From positions 29,123,403 through 29,187,402 of the forward strand of contig CM036243.1 of assembly GCA_020698575.1 (NCBI GenBank): a stretch of 64,000 bases of DNA. The letters are read 5' to 3'. Shown piece by piece: positions 1 to 10,520 of the stretch. The number at the start of each line of letters is the position of its first letter. The stretch's first letter is position 1. Below the pieces are notes generated by a model that was given only the letters and a program-made list of their open reading frames with translations, was not told where the DNA came from and made no database searches. The position numbers and the translations under genes were made by a program. The stretch comes from Bostrychus sinensis. Taxonomy: Eukaryota; Chordata; Actinopteri; Gobiiformes; Eleotridae.

Positions 1-195
1 TACTACTACTTCTAACAACAACAGATACTACTACTACTGCTATTACTGGAATAATATTGCTCAATTACGCAATTAAAGATTTGACAAAAAGTAACAATTT
101 TACTCCAATAAAAGTATGCATGTATGTCAGTATGTTTCAGAAAATGTACTTGGAAGTAAATTACTTGAGTTAAAGTTTAGTTACTTTCACCACTG
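1..195. mobile_element. R4 hAT-like element, right end with (TAC)n
   Basis: The window opens inside a tract of TACTAC triplets. AT-rich sequence with 'ttacttgagttaaag...ttactttcaccactg' follows, ending at 195. CACCACTG is the complement of the R4 terminus CAGTGGTG, and the text resembles the right part of the complete R4 copy at 35208-35747. The left end lies outside the window. Confidence 0.55.
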
Positions 196-1147
196 CATAA
201 AACTAGGGTAAATTATTTTGTATGGTCTTAAAAAACAGCTGATAGGAAAGACCTATTCATGCTTATTATACTTATATAGGCTTTTCAGCAGTAAGTCGAA
301 ATACAATTCACATTCCTAAGATTAAAATGTCAATATCACTTCATATTATAGGAAATGCCACTATTGTCTGCTAACACAACTGCCTATACAGATATATTCA
401 TTCATATACAATACACTCTAGGCCACAGACTGAATGTAAATAGAGCCGTGCTGGGTGAAGCCTGCCTTGCTCTGGAGAAATGGAAGTTGATGTAACCTGC
501 GCGTGAATAGGAGAGCTGGCTGTGTGGAGGAGCTGAGCCGTGGCGAGTGCGGTCTCAAAGCGGCCATTGTTCGCCAGTCACTAAATCAGTGGCGCTCTGG
601 GAGTTGTGCCACGCTGCGCAGACAAGAGGATCCTCAGTGTGACGGAGGTAACTGTCCAGAAAAATACACTCCTCATTCAATCCCAGTGTTTGTGAAAGTC
701 AAATGGAGGCGGACGGCAGCTGAGCAGTGGTGCAATGGCGTGACATACAGCAGGGACATGTGTGTGTGAATGCCTCATAGGATAGACATGGATTAGTGGG
801 GATGCTTAAACTCTAAAATATATCCATAAACATTCCCAAAACTTTAAAAAGGCATAGGTTCAGGAGTTTAAGAGTTTCTTCTCCATTGCACTGTTCCCAT
901 CAGTGATTGCTGTCTTGAAGTATATGCCTCGATCTAACTTCAAATCCTCTGCACCCTCTCTTCTCACAGCAAAAACCTTCATGTCCTCTTTCACTGTCTC
1001 TATCAGTTTCCTGTTTGTGCTTCCTCTTGCGTTATAGGTCTGTGAAATAGATACAGATACAGTATGAAGACAATGGAATAAGGTTGTTACAGTATTTACA
1101 AAATTGCTTATATTTTGACGTTTAGGCAAGGCAGAGGAAAGGACGTC
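196..1147. other. Intronic sequence, nothing recognised
   Basis: AT-rich with a moderately GC-richer stretch at about 430-780. Short ORFs here lack codon bias, domains or splice context, and I see no recognisable gene or repeat. Confidence 0.4.
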
Positions 1148-1201
1148 AAACTCACAACCTCCTCGCTGGGAGGCACTAACCACTCTGCCACTGTGCAGCC
1201 C
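1148..1201 (-). repeat. R1 retroposon fragment
   Basis: About 54 bp matching the 5' end of R1 in reverse orientation: 'ctcacaacctcctcgctggg' followed by 'aggcactaaccactctgcca'. The same wording occurs at 16262-16320 and 23090-23130. Confidence 0.7.
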
Positions 1202-1223
1202 ATAAGTGCAGTAAATCTTTAGT

Positions 1224-1339
1224 TTAGGGTCCAACTATTAACCATCAACTAAGTGCTAATTAGCATGCTAGTTAAATTAAAAGCTAATTAACTACTAACT
1301 AGCATGCTAATTAACATTTAATTAATAGGTGGACCCTAA
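1224..1339. repeat. Foldback (imperfect palindrome) of 116 bp
   Basis: TTAGGGTCC at 1224-1232 is complementary to GGACCCTAA at 1331-1339. Inside, TAATTAGCATGCTAGTTA (1257-1274) is exactly complementary to 1296-1313. The whole block pairs with itself around a short loop. It could be a foldback element or a MITE remnant; no protein is encoded. Confidence 0.8.
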
Positions 1340-1409
1340 GTGCTAGCATAAGTGCGATACAATACAAGTTCAAAAATTAAAAGCCTGACTTATTTAGCTT
1401 CCTATAGAT

Positions 1410-2280
1410 CAGTGGTTCTCAAAAAAAAAAGTGCCACGTCTGAAAATATTTGGCTTTCCAAGAACCATCTTTATTGGATTAAAAAAGTAAATATGGACAA
1501 AACTGGGACTAAACCAGGACTAAATTAGGTTTAAGATAGGACAAAACCAGGCCTAAATCTGGACTAAACCTTGACTAAACCACCTCTAAACCAGATCTAA
1601 AATAGGTCAAAACCAGGACTAAAGCAAAGAGGCCTAAACCAGGTCTAAATTAGGTCTAAGAAAGGGCTAAACCTGGACTAAACCAGATCTATGGCAGGAC
1701 TATATTAGGTCCAAGATAGGACTAAACCTTCTTTAAAACTGGACTAAACCAAGTCTAAGACATGTCAAAACTAGAACAAAACTAGACAGGCCTAAACCAG
1801 ATCTAAACCGGGACTAAATTAGGTCTAAGATAGGACTAAACCAGGGCAAACACTGGACTAAACCAGCTGTAAACCAGGTCAAAACCAGAACTAAACCAGA
1901 CACGCCTAAACCAGGTCTAAACCTGGACTAAATTAGATCTAAGAAAGGACTAAACCAGGCCTAAAACTGGACTCAACCAGCTCTAAACCAGGTCTAAGAC
2001 AGGTCAAAACCAGAACTAAATCTACTAAACCTTGACCAAAGTAGGTCTAAATCAGGTAAAAACGGAGTCTTTACTAAACCAGGGCTAAACCAAGATTACT
2101 GTATATCAGGTCCAGGACAGGACTCAACTAAACCAGGTCCAAACCAGGACTAAGCTGTGCCTAAACCAGGACTATGCATTAGTCTGTATAGCTAACTCAA
2201 TTAAGAAGAAGAAATTGTAGTCCCAGGACATAAAATCTGTCCTCTTAGTTCTTAGATGTCCTGGGTTTTGAGAACCATCC
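1410..2280. mobile_element. R3 hAT-like element with expanded internal minisatellite
   Basis: Starts CAGTGGTTCTCAA, a typical hAT terminus, continues with 'gaaaatatttggctttccaa' and ends near 2280 in 'ttttgagaacca', the approximate complement of the start. Between about 1490 and 2190 it holds a degenerate array of ~12-bp units built on 'ctaaaccagga'. It has no ORF. No 8-bp target duplication is visible, so the right edge is approximate. Confidence 0.7.
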
Positions 2281-2284
2281 ACCG

Positions 2285-2560
2285 TCCCGACGCCCAGCCT
2301 ACCTTCTGTTTATAAACAAACTGGAATATTTATTTTTCTCGAGGTAAAGTCCCAATCCCTGACAGATATAAACGTAATTCCCTTTGTCTCCGAGCACACC
2401 TGCATCCTCCGACAGACCACAAACACATTCACTGTGCAGTCTGCAGCTGGAGTTTAATGAGCCATGAAACTTTATTTTAGTGTTTGGCCCGGGACTTTTT
2501 TCCATTTGAAGCATGAGCAGCCATGCATAAATGTAAACAGCCATTTATTAGCCGTTAACA
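2285..2560. other. Unique block, candidate conserved non-coding element
   Basis: Repeat-free and less AT-rich than its flanks, with AT cores such as 'tttaatgagccatgaaactt' and 'catgcataaatg'. It lacks coding character. The regulatory label is inferred from composition alone. Confidence 0.25.
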
Positions 2561-2790
2561 AAATCTCACTTTGTGTGTTGGTATTAATTAATTTTCATAT
2601 TGTGTGTTTTTGGCCATTTATTTGGGAAAAATGATGGTGGGGACATAATTTATAAAAATTATCCAGTCTCTCTCCTGTGTGTCCCAGAAATATTATCAGT
2701 GTTTACAAATTAAAGTGAGAAGTTTTATCTTATATTTTTCCAATAGGTTTCAATATATTTTTGGTCAATCTTACTATGGCATGAAGGTCC

Positions 2791-3024
2791 TTAAAGGTCC
2801 CGTATTATGTATTTTTCAGGCATTTTGAAATATTTTTGGACAGCTTTGCATTAATATTTCACGTTTTATAACTTAAAATAATGTACATGTATGAAAACGT
2901 CTTTTTTGGATAGCTGTTATTTTTGTTTCGTCTGTGGCCTCCTGCTGGCAACAGTGGGGACTGAACAGAGTAAAATGACAGATTAAAAGCTCAAAAAAGT
3001 TGATTTTTGATTGGGGACCTTTAA
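2791..3024. mobile_element. R2 TTAA-flanked non-autonomous DNA element
   Basis: A 234-bp copy with ends TTAAAGGTCCC and GGGACCTTTAA, an 11-bp perfect inverted terminus including the TTAA. It has no coding capacity. TTAA target sites with AGG ends are described for Kolobok transposons, so I infer a Kolobok-like MITE; piggyBac also uses TTAA. Confidence 0.7.
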
Positions 3025-3470
3025 TAAGCTACAACAAAATATAGCAATAGATAATAATGACTTGCAAATAGTCTCACATTTTGCTCTGAGGACCACACCT
3101 GTCTACTGTCTAATATAGAAATGCAACACGGGTGCTCCTGTGTTACTCTGAACCACAGACAGAAGAAATTAATGGGCCAATAAACGATAATGTCAAGCAT
3201 AAACTGGAGGTCTGTAAAGCTGGCAGACTGACTTTATGGAGCCAAAAGGAATTACCATATTTGGCAAAAAAGTGGGAAGCAGGAAACATGATGGTCCCAA
3301 AGTTTGCCATGGTTTCATGTTGTTAGTGATAATACCATTACATTTAATGAGGCGCAGCGCTAAAGCTAATGAGAGACGAAGGTTTGGATGTAAATCAATC
3401 CTAACCACAGACGTTTGCTCAAACAGTCATCACTGTGGTGGCTATAGTTCCATCCTCACACTGCTTTAAC
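3025..3470. other. Intronic sequence, nothing recognised
   Basis: Overlapping short ORFs on both strands have no domain or splice context. I see no repeat match. Confidence 0.35.
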
Positions 3471-3484
3471 AATGGAGAGTGCTG

Positions 3485-3502
3485 ACAACAACAACAACAA
3501 CA

Positions 3503-3550
<48 letters not shown>

Positions 3551-3601
3551 GCCACTACTACAAAACTACTACTACTACTACTACTACACTAAAACAACAA
3601 T

Positions 3602-3634
<33 letters not shown>

Positions 3635-4275
3635 AAAACTACTACAAAACTACTACTACTACTACTACTACACTAAAACAACAATTACTACTACTACTAC
3701 CACTACTACAAAACTACTACTACTACTACTTCTACTAAAACAACAATTAATACTACCACTACTACAACTAAAACACTAAAACAACAATTACTACTACTAC
3801 TACTACTACTACTACTGCCACTACTACAAAACTACTACTACTACTACTACTACACTAAAACAACAATTACTACTACTACTACCACTACTACAAAACTACT
3901 ACTACTACTACTTCTACTAAAACAACAATTAATACTACCACTACTACTACTAAAACACTAAAACAACAATTACTACTACCACTGCTACTAATAAAACACT
4001 AAAACAACAATTACTACTACTACCACTACTACAAAACTACTATTACTACTACCACTACTACAAAACTACTACTACTACAACAACAACTACTACTACTACA
4101 ACTACCACAACTACTACAACTACTAATAATACTACTATGACTACTACTCCTACAACAATACTATTAATACAACTAATACTACAACTACTACTACCACTAC
4201 TCCTACAACAACTATTACTACTACAACTATAACTACTACTACTACAACTTCTACTAATACTACTACACTACTGTT
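3485..4275. repeat. Long (TAC/CTA)n trinucleotide array with higher-order units
   Basis: About 790 bp of ACT triplets broken by the motifs 'aaaacaacaatt' and 'ccactactacaaaactac', which themselves recur, so a longer unit has been amplified. The flank at 4276-4410 ('acttttactcaag', 'acttctacttgag') resembles R4 ends, which suggests the array grew inside an R4 copy. Confidence 0.9.
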
Positions 4276-4415
4276 ATCACAAATCCCTGGATAAAAAGTT
4301 ACTTTTACTCAAGATTTTTGTTGAGTATTTTTACTTCTACTTGAGAAATATTAGTTTGAAGTAACCATACTTTTATTTGAGTTCTGCTTTTGATTATTCT
4401 ACTGCAGAGGTGTTT
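4276..4415. mobile_element. R4 hAT-like flank of the trinucleotide array
   Basis: Text such as 'acttttactcaagat' and 'tttttacttctacttgag' matches R4 internal sequence seen at 35240-35330 and 58770-58850. The terminus is decayed. Confidence 0.45.
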
Positions 4416-4832
4416 CTTATAAAGGTGTCTCAATCAAAAGTGTAGGCCAGGAAAAAAAAAAGAAGAAAAAAAATCAACAACATTTGAGCTAAGACAGTGG
4501 TTGTGAGTGGGTGGCTGCCTGTGGAAGAGGAGCTTAAAGCCTACACAGTACTCCAAGTTAACCCAGGACAACTGCTTTATGCAAGTACCTCATTGACTAC
4601 TATTAGAATTACATTTTAGCCGGTACCACGAAACTCAGAATGACAAGTGGAATATTTTTGCAGTTAAAAGCAGGCCAGAGTTCAAGAATTACTTGGGGGG
4701 ACACGAAGAGCAAGTGGACAAGCTCAAACTGGTGAGAGTTATATATTTTTAAGGAAACTGTTAAAAGAAGAAAATATATTTGTATACCATTTTATTTAAT
4801 TTGATCTTTGTTTAAACAGGTTACTATGGTCT
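4416..4832. other. Intronic sequence, nothing recognised
   Basis: Apparently unique sequence with an A-rich tract at 4448-4475. Confidence 0.35.
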
Positions 4833-5012
4833 GTCTGAGAAGCTTAAAAGGATTTTTAACACAACATCCTGGTTTGTTTCAAACCTTTTAAAACCTCAGA
4901 CAAAAACATTATTCATCTCAAGGACAAAATTCCCAGTTAAAAAACAGAGCAATGGTGTTCTCCATTCACTGCAGTGGGAGTGGCAATCAACAGTACATTT
5001 GGGAAACCAAAT
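4833..5012 (+). pseudogene. Penelope-like element fragment
   Basis: Nucleotide match to 10107-10290 of the larger Penelope-like remnant: both contain 'aaggacaaaattccc' followed by an A-rich stretch and 'cagagca', then 'cagtg'. Stops and gaps break every frame. The fragment runs directly into an R3 copy at 5013. Confidence 0.6.
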
Positions 5013-5372
5013 CACAGGAAGTATTTTGCTTTTCAAGTGCCATAATTATTGGACTAAAATGAGCCTAAATCTTGACTAAGCCAGAAAAATGCACTGAAAA
5101 AGTGACAAAACAAAGAAGCAGAACAAAAGCAGGATTAATTTCGGGGCTGATTTTACAACTAAACCTGGACTCTACTCAAACTAAAACCAGGATTAAACCA
5201 AGTCTAAACCAGGACTACACAGTGGTCTTTGTATCACACTGAAGCTCCACTAGAACATGCAACAGGAAAAAAACTAGCTAAATTAAACTAAATCAAGACT
5301 TGAACTGTAAAAGACGCCTGCGTGCCACCAGTGGTACCCCTACCACAGTCTCAGAACCACTGTACTATGTCT
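5013..5372. mobile_element. R3 hAT-like element, 5'-truncated copy
   Basis: Begins in the R3 'tattttgcttttcaag' segment, has a few 'ctaaaccaggact' units and ends in 'tctcagaaccactg' at 5372, the complement of CAGTGGTTCT. The left terminus is missing at the junction with the Penelope-like fragment. Confidence 0.65.
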
Positions 5373-6285
5373 GTATTCCCAAGGGCTTAAGAAAAGCTTT
5401 TACAATTGTTGTATGAATGTAGTAAGTAGCTGTAAGAATGAGAGTAAAAATCTGGTTACTAACTTTGGAAAAGCATTTTATTAAATCCTAAAAACAGTTT
5501 TATTTGTGCAATGAAATAAAGCATAACATGAAGAAAGCCAGTCACTTTTTTTTATATTCAGCCCGCACTTTAAAATTGAACACTGAACTCTGAGACATTT
5601 TTTTATACTCGATGTAGAAATGACTGCCTGAGCTTGAGCCGCACCTGCTTCATAACTCAATATAGTGGTCAAAACTCAAAGCACACAGGAGGTACCCACG
5701 GTCCGCTGGTTCTCTGTAATCCATATTTCGGCCTTTTTCTTTCAGATGAGACCTTTTTCTCCTCAGGTTTTGTTATTTATAGAAAGAATGCATTTAGTAC
5801 GCCGACTACATGCTGCCAATCAATATGTTTACCTGTTGGCAAACACCGACTTCCACCGCAGCCAAGCACCTTAGCTCCAGCTCAACACTTTTGTGGCTTT
5901 ATGTGTGAAAGGAATATATCTATTTTTCCTTCACTTACACTTTGAAAGGTATTATCGCCTGTTTTTGGGGGAAATAGCAGGATAGATTTTGACTTAACTT
6001 TAGTTGTTGCTATTCCACATTTCTTTCCTCGCCAGTGTTTTTGTAAATCCCCAGATAGTAATAATTCAGGCACAAAATATGCAGGATATCTATATTTGAA
6101 ATTATGTGCAATATTATGTTCTGTGTGATGGATAAAGTTTTCTCAAAAGACAATTGATAAGTTTGGGGACTGGTGCAGAGTATACGAATCCCACCACAGT
6201 GAAATAACTATTAAAATGGCTGCTTTGGTAAAGCACATTTCCACCTACATGGGCACTAAGATTGCTACACATCAAGTAACTATTC
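5373..6285. other. Intronic sequence, nothing recognised
   Basis: AT-rich; the ORFs of up to about 100 codons lack any recognisable domain and overlap one another on both strands. Confidence 0.35.
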
Positions 6286-6289
6286 ACCT

Positions 6290-6430
6290 TTTCAGACTCA
6301 CAAGCTCTCACACATTCATACTCAAATGTGACACTGGAGGCAAGGTGGGTGAGGAGTCTTGCCCAAGGACCCCATGGCAGAATAAGCCTGGGGGAGCATG
6401 GATTTAAACCGCCAACCTTCTGGTTATTGG
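6290..6430 (-). mobile_element. S1 tRNA-derived SINE
   Basis: Reverse orientation: 'gtcttgcccaaggacc' is the complement of S1 'tccttgggcaagac', and 'ggatttaaaccgccaacctt' carries the complement of a B-box-like GGTTTAAATCC. The tail is decayed. Confidence 0.65.
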
Positions 6431-6881
6431 CTGAGCAGTAATCCCGAGATGAAGACCTGAGACTGATAACTCTTGAAGGAATATATGTGAGGTATCTGTT
6501 TGAAGTGATTCTTTACTTTCTCTTGGCTTAAAGGTATTAGGGAGGATCTTTATAAATTCATTTTTTGCAATATTTATTAAAACCACCTTCATTGCCCTGT
6601 ATAAGGCTTATAAATTGGTGTATTAGAACATATAATAATAATATTAATAAACTGTGGACTCTGTGGGACTTAAAAAACCTCAACCAATCGTTTTCGTCAT
6701 GAGTACGTTAACCATTGTTCCACGGACTTGCCAATCATTCCGACTTCCTAGTTTCGGCAATAGTGTTCTTGTGCCTGTGCATGCGTATACACTATGTTTA
6801 TGTAGTCCGGCATTAGCGCCGCGTTAGCGGCGTTAGCGGCGTTAACATCGTAGCGTGGACAGCCTGACTTCAAAGAGCACA

Positions 6882-7080
6882 ATGGCTGAGGAAAACCGTG
6901 AACCGGGCGGTCACAAAAGGAAAATTGTTTTTGAAGTGTACCAGAGGAGGAGGAGAAAAACTGTAGAAGAGCAGAATAAAACCCGTGTAGTTATTGGCGA
7001 TTCCTTCAAAGGACGGCGTGCGCTGTAGGAACAGAAAGGGCTTCAGACGATGCATTGGTCGCCAAGTTTCTGCTGGACAG
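6882..7080 (+). pseudogene. Transposase-derived ORF remnant, N-terminal exon
   Basis: An ATG at 6882 opens 48 codons that start MAEENREPGGHKRKIVF, followed by a basic, Arg/Lys-rich stretch, and stop at TAG 7026-7028. Past the stop, and with a one-base shift, the same open sequence continues as a short segment ending LVAKFLLD before a good donor (GGACAG/gtacgt at 7081). This resembles the N-terminal exon of transposon-derived proteins that are abundant in fish, but I cannot name the superfamily. The stop and frameshift say it is dead. Upstream GCGTTAGCGGC repeats (6815-6845) and downstream CpG-containing sequence may belong to the same element. Confidence 0.4.
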
Positions 7081-8100
7081 GTACGTTTATCTTATCGTTT
7101 GAAAAAAATGCTTTTTTCTTTATCTGTTGAACCTTTTCAACTGTACAGCAACGTCAGTTTGCTAATGCTACCAATAGCAGGAGAACATATTTTTGCTCAC
7201 ATTTAGGGACTGTGCATGTGACTGGGTCTGTGTGGGGAACTAGGTCAAAGGTCGCGCAAACAAACAATGCAGGTCTAGGTTTAGGCGAATCTCTGCTGAT
7301 GCCGGCTGTAAACAAACACGCGTGTTTCAACGCTCGTGCACGTCGCTGTGGAGGAGTTTCTTGGAAAGGAACAGTGAAGGGCGGGGCCTGACGCATGTGC
7401 GCTATTCAAAAAAGGACAAACAGTCGCTGGTTTCTCAGCAGTCGAAAAAAATCCTCCCTAATATCTTTAATCTCTCATTTAAAGAAATCTTCAAACTTAA
7501 TTTAAGTCACTTTTCAGGCTACAGTTGTTTTTTTAGCTGCTGCATTTTCAGAATTGAACTACTACACATAAACCCGAGACACTTTTCTTAGGCCCCTGCT
7601 CGAAAATGACATGACCTAAATAAAACAAGTATATGTCTGCAACTATTTGGTCTACAGGAATAATCTTGATATCTATAAAAAGGCAACACTTGTGAGATTT
7701 CTGCTGAGGTGTGATCACCAGTGTACTGTAGATGTTACAGCGTCAGAGTAAATAAAGATGGGATACAGACAGAAATGAAGAAAAATATTTCTGCCTCTAA
7801 AAGTTTACTGTTATAGAGTGTATATCATGTAGCTGTGGCCTAAAACCTCCAGAAACCCACAGCAGAGCATCCAACTACAGGGCCCAGTCAAAAAGTCAAT
7901 CAGGGCAAAGTAAGAGAGGTGTTAGTACATTTTTTTTACGTGTTTTTGCTAAATGAGAGTTTAGTTGCTTTGTTGAAACTGTGTTTTATTGTGGGAAAAA
8001 TGGTTATCATGGGCTTTACGCAGCTTTTTCTGGCTACGAGCATGCTGCATGATTTTGTTACTCAGTGTTTACCTTACATAACATGGTGTGTGTGCGTGCG
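7081..8100. other. Intronic sequence, possible decayed transposon then nothing recognised
   Basis: 7081-7600 is moderately GC-rich and may be the body of the element whose ORF starts at 6882. From 7600 onward it is AT-rich with no recognised feature. Confidence 0.3.
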
Positions 8101-8104
8101 CTGG

Positions 8105-8312
8105 AACCTAGCCACTCATTTTGGTTACTCAGAGGATTGGCGGTTCGATTCCAACTCTGACCCAGTGCATACTGTTGTCATGTCCTTGGGCAAGACACTT
8201 CATGCACGTTACCTACTTTAGTCACATTATGTGGCTGACTGTGACAGGAAGGGCATCCGACGTAAAATCTTGCCAAATCACTGTGGAATTGATTGGCTAT
8301 GGCGACCATGTA
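8105..8312 (+). mobile_element. S1 tRNA-derived SINE
   Basis: Contains a B-box-like GGTTCGATTCC at about 8142, the S1 signature 'tccttgggcaagacactt', then 'gacaggaagggcatccgacg' and 'tatggcgacca', the order found in common fish tRNA-SINEs. It is too degenerate to be a tRNA gene. Confidence 0.75.
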
Positions 8313-8459
8313 ACAATCTTATGTAATAATCACACTTTTCTGTAAATAATAATTGTTTATACTATTAATAATAATATTTTTCACGTTTAAGACTGAACAA
8401 AATGCACTTCCACTGTAGACATAATAACAGCTGTTTCTTTACATGAAATTAATGAATTC

Positions 8460-8607
8460 CATCTAGTAAATTCATTCATTCATTCATTTTCTACTGCTTA
8501 TTCCCGTTAGGGGTCGCGGGTGACTGGAGCCTATCCCAGTAACTTTGGGCCGTAGGCGGGGTACACCCTGGACAGGGGCCAGCTTGTCACAGGGCATCTA
8601 GTAAATT
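8460..8607 (-). mobile_element. 5'-truncated R1 retroposon with 13-bp target duplication
   Basis: CATCTAGTAAATT occurs exactly at 8460-8472 and 8595-8607, flanking R1 sequence at 8473-8594. Read on the minus strand it ends '...gcagtagaaaatgaatgaatg', so the tail is (AATG)n and the copy is 5'-truncated. This sets the polarity of every R1 copy in the window. Confidence 0.88.
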
Positions 8608-8971
8608 ATAACTGTATAATGAAATATGATGCCATAAAATTTGCCACTAGATTTACATAGCTAAAATAGATTAAAATATAATTAAATAGATTTTTATTCC
8701 TTTCTTCCAATTGTTATATTATTATTGTTACGGCACTAACCTTGAAACTGCCTGTGTTACATAAGCCAGGCTTCACTTTGCATCTCATTTGAACTTTCTC
8801 AAATGTTTTCTCTGCAGCCTACAGTCTTGTGTAACAGGATCTCACACTTATCCGCGTCGCTTTGAGGCATTGCACCGGCAGACTGTTGTTGCTTATCTGG
8901 ATTTACACTCTGCTTCTATTGAGACGGCTGAAGACCTAAACCTGCCAAACCGAGACCGGCCGCTCACTGAC

Positions 8972-9130
8972 CTTCTGGTCGTGGCTGTAGGCCAGGATCC
9001 AGTCCTCCTGCTCTGGGTGGAAGAGCAGACTCAGGATGTAGAAGTTAAGTCTGTATTTCTGGTACGTGGCGCCTTCGTCTGAGCTGATCAACAAACTGCT
9101 CTCCACCTCCGGGTCAGTCAGTAACATTAT
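8972..9130 (-). CDS. sorcs3: SorCS receptor VPS10-domain exon, third of three
   Basis: This 159-nt minus-strand exon has acceptor tatttttcag above 9130 and donor gtcagt below 8972. It is phase 0 at both ends and encodes 53 residues starting IMLLTDPEVE and ending AYSHDQK. ISSDEGATYQKYRL contains another Asp-box (S-x-D-x-G-x-T-Y), so the peptide adds a VPS10 propeller blade. Residues TDPE, SSLL, RLNFY and DWILAY are those I remember for SORCS3 rather than SORCS1 (SDPE, SSIL, RLTFY, DWVLAY); this is memory, not an alignment. The next expected segment (LYSS..FGRRW) was not found in 1-8971, so the following intron exceeds 8.97 kb. Confidence 0.95.
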
Positions 9131-9324
9131 CTGAAAAATAAAAAAGAGAAATTTAAGTTGCATTTTTTTATGATGAAAATAAATAAAAAATAGTCAGTAT
9201 GTTTAATCTTATTGCAGATACAAACAAGATCTTTGCAATAGTGGAAATTTGACATAAGGCAACCCCAAAATGAAACAAGAAGAGATTGAAGAGATCAATA
9301 AAACTCTGTATGTCTGAAAGTTTA

Positions 9325-9415
9325 AAAAGTAATTCAGCCCCTAGCTCAGGCTGCCAAAGCTTGAAAAATGTTAGAAAAGTGAGCAGAGACATGGCAGAGA
9401 TGGAGGGTCAAAATC
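9325..9415. repeat. Fragment related to the TTAA element at 17145
   Basis: 'aaaaagtaattcagcccct' and 'gtgagcagagacatggcaga' parallel 'aaagagtaactcacccct' and 'gtgggcagagacctggcaga' at 17148-17240. Confidence 0.55.
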
Positions 9416-9429
9416 AAGGGTGCGGCTGA

Positions 9430-10520
9430 GTGGGGGGTGGACTTTGCCAGTAAAATCAGACATTTACGACTTGAACCTAATGAGACCACAGTGTCTTTTG
9501 ATGTCACTTCCCTTTTCATCTGCATCCCCACTTCTGAAGCAATCACAGCACTTACAAAGAGACTACTACAGGACAGGACCAACATTTCTCCTGTGCCAAC
9601 TACTGGAGGTATGCCTTAACACCACATATTTTCAGTTCAGAGGTAAGTTTTACAGGCAAAAACACGGCTGGGCTATGGGCTTCCCGGTCTCCCCCATTGT
9701 GGCAAATTTACATGGATGACGCCAAAATCCAGGAAGTGGAAGCCTTCACAGATTCCATCAACGCGGTGGACAGGAACATCAAGTTCACCTATGAGGACGT
9801 GCTTGAAACCGCCTGGCATTCCTGGACTGGAAACCCACCCACACTGACCAGGATCTCCTCTTTGGATCACACCATCCACTCAACCACAAACTGTATGTGA
9901 TCAGACCTCTGCAACACCGAGCTCAGGAGGTGCCCACAAGTGCAGAAAGGAGGAGGAAGGATCAGCACGACCGCCAAGCCCTCAAAGCCTGTGGATATCC
10001 CAGTTGGGCATTTTCTAAATCCAGGACAAAGACTAACACAAACAGAAAGGAACTGGAAACAAACAATAAGAAGGAACAACCTGGTTGCCCCATGTGTAGG
10101 CAGACTTTCTGAAAAACTCAAATGGATTTTTAATATTCACAACATTTCAGTACAATTTAAACCTGGCAACACTCTCCAACAGAGACTTGTTCACCCTAAG
10201 GACAAAATTCCCTCTCACAAACAGAGCAGTGCGGTCTGCGGTGTTCAGTGCAGTGAAGAATACAGTGATCTGTATATTGGGGAAACTCAACTGGACCACA
10301 GTCTGCAGTCTACCTCCTCCTGAAAGAGACAGGTCACTCCTTTGAATGATTTTAGCCAAAGAGAGTGACTGGTACAAACGTGAAGGGAAGCCATTTTTGT
10401 AAAAAAAAAAAAAAAAAATGTGGAAAACCTTCTTTAAACCTTTAAACAGGGTAGGAGGCCTAAGATTTAACCTTCCTTCAGTCTACAACTCAGTGCTGAA
10501 ACAAAAACAACAACAACACA
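9430..10520 (+). pseudogene. Penelope-like retroelement, RT/GIY-YIG pseudogene
   Basis: Four plus-strand frames must be combined to follow one ancestral protein. VSFDVTSLF (about 9490-9520) and FPVSPIVANL (about 9680-9710) are RT-core motifs. EVEAFTDSINAVDRNIKFTY (9735-9795) follows. VHPKDKIPSHKQS and SDLYIGET (10190-10290) belong to the C-terminal GIY-YIG endonuclease part typical of Penelope-like elements. The sequence between IVANL and the EVEAF segment, where the catalytic YVDD lies in relatives, is almost entirely deleted, and several frameshifts and stops follow. The element is dead. A poly(A) run at 10401-10418 interrupts the 3' part. Orientation is opposite to the host gene. Confidence 0.8.

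Noticed and set aside
860..1234. 124-codon minus-strand ORF as a possible sorcs exon
   Set aside because: Does not match the expected next SorCS segment and includes an R1 fragment.
3472..3738. ORF rich in Tyr, Thr and Leu
   Set aside because: Translation of the (TAC)n array.
3485..4275. Regularly spaced repeats as a CRISPR-like array
   Set aside because: Triplet microsatellite in a eukaryotic intron with no unique spacers.
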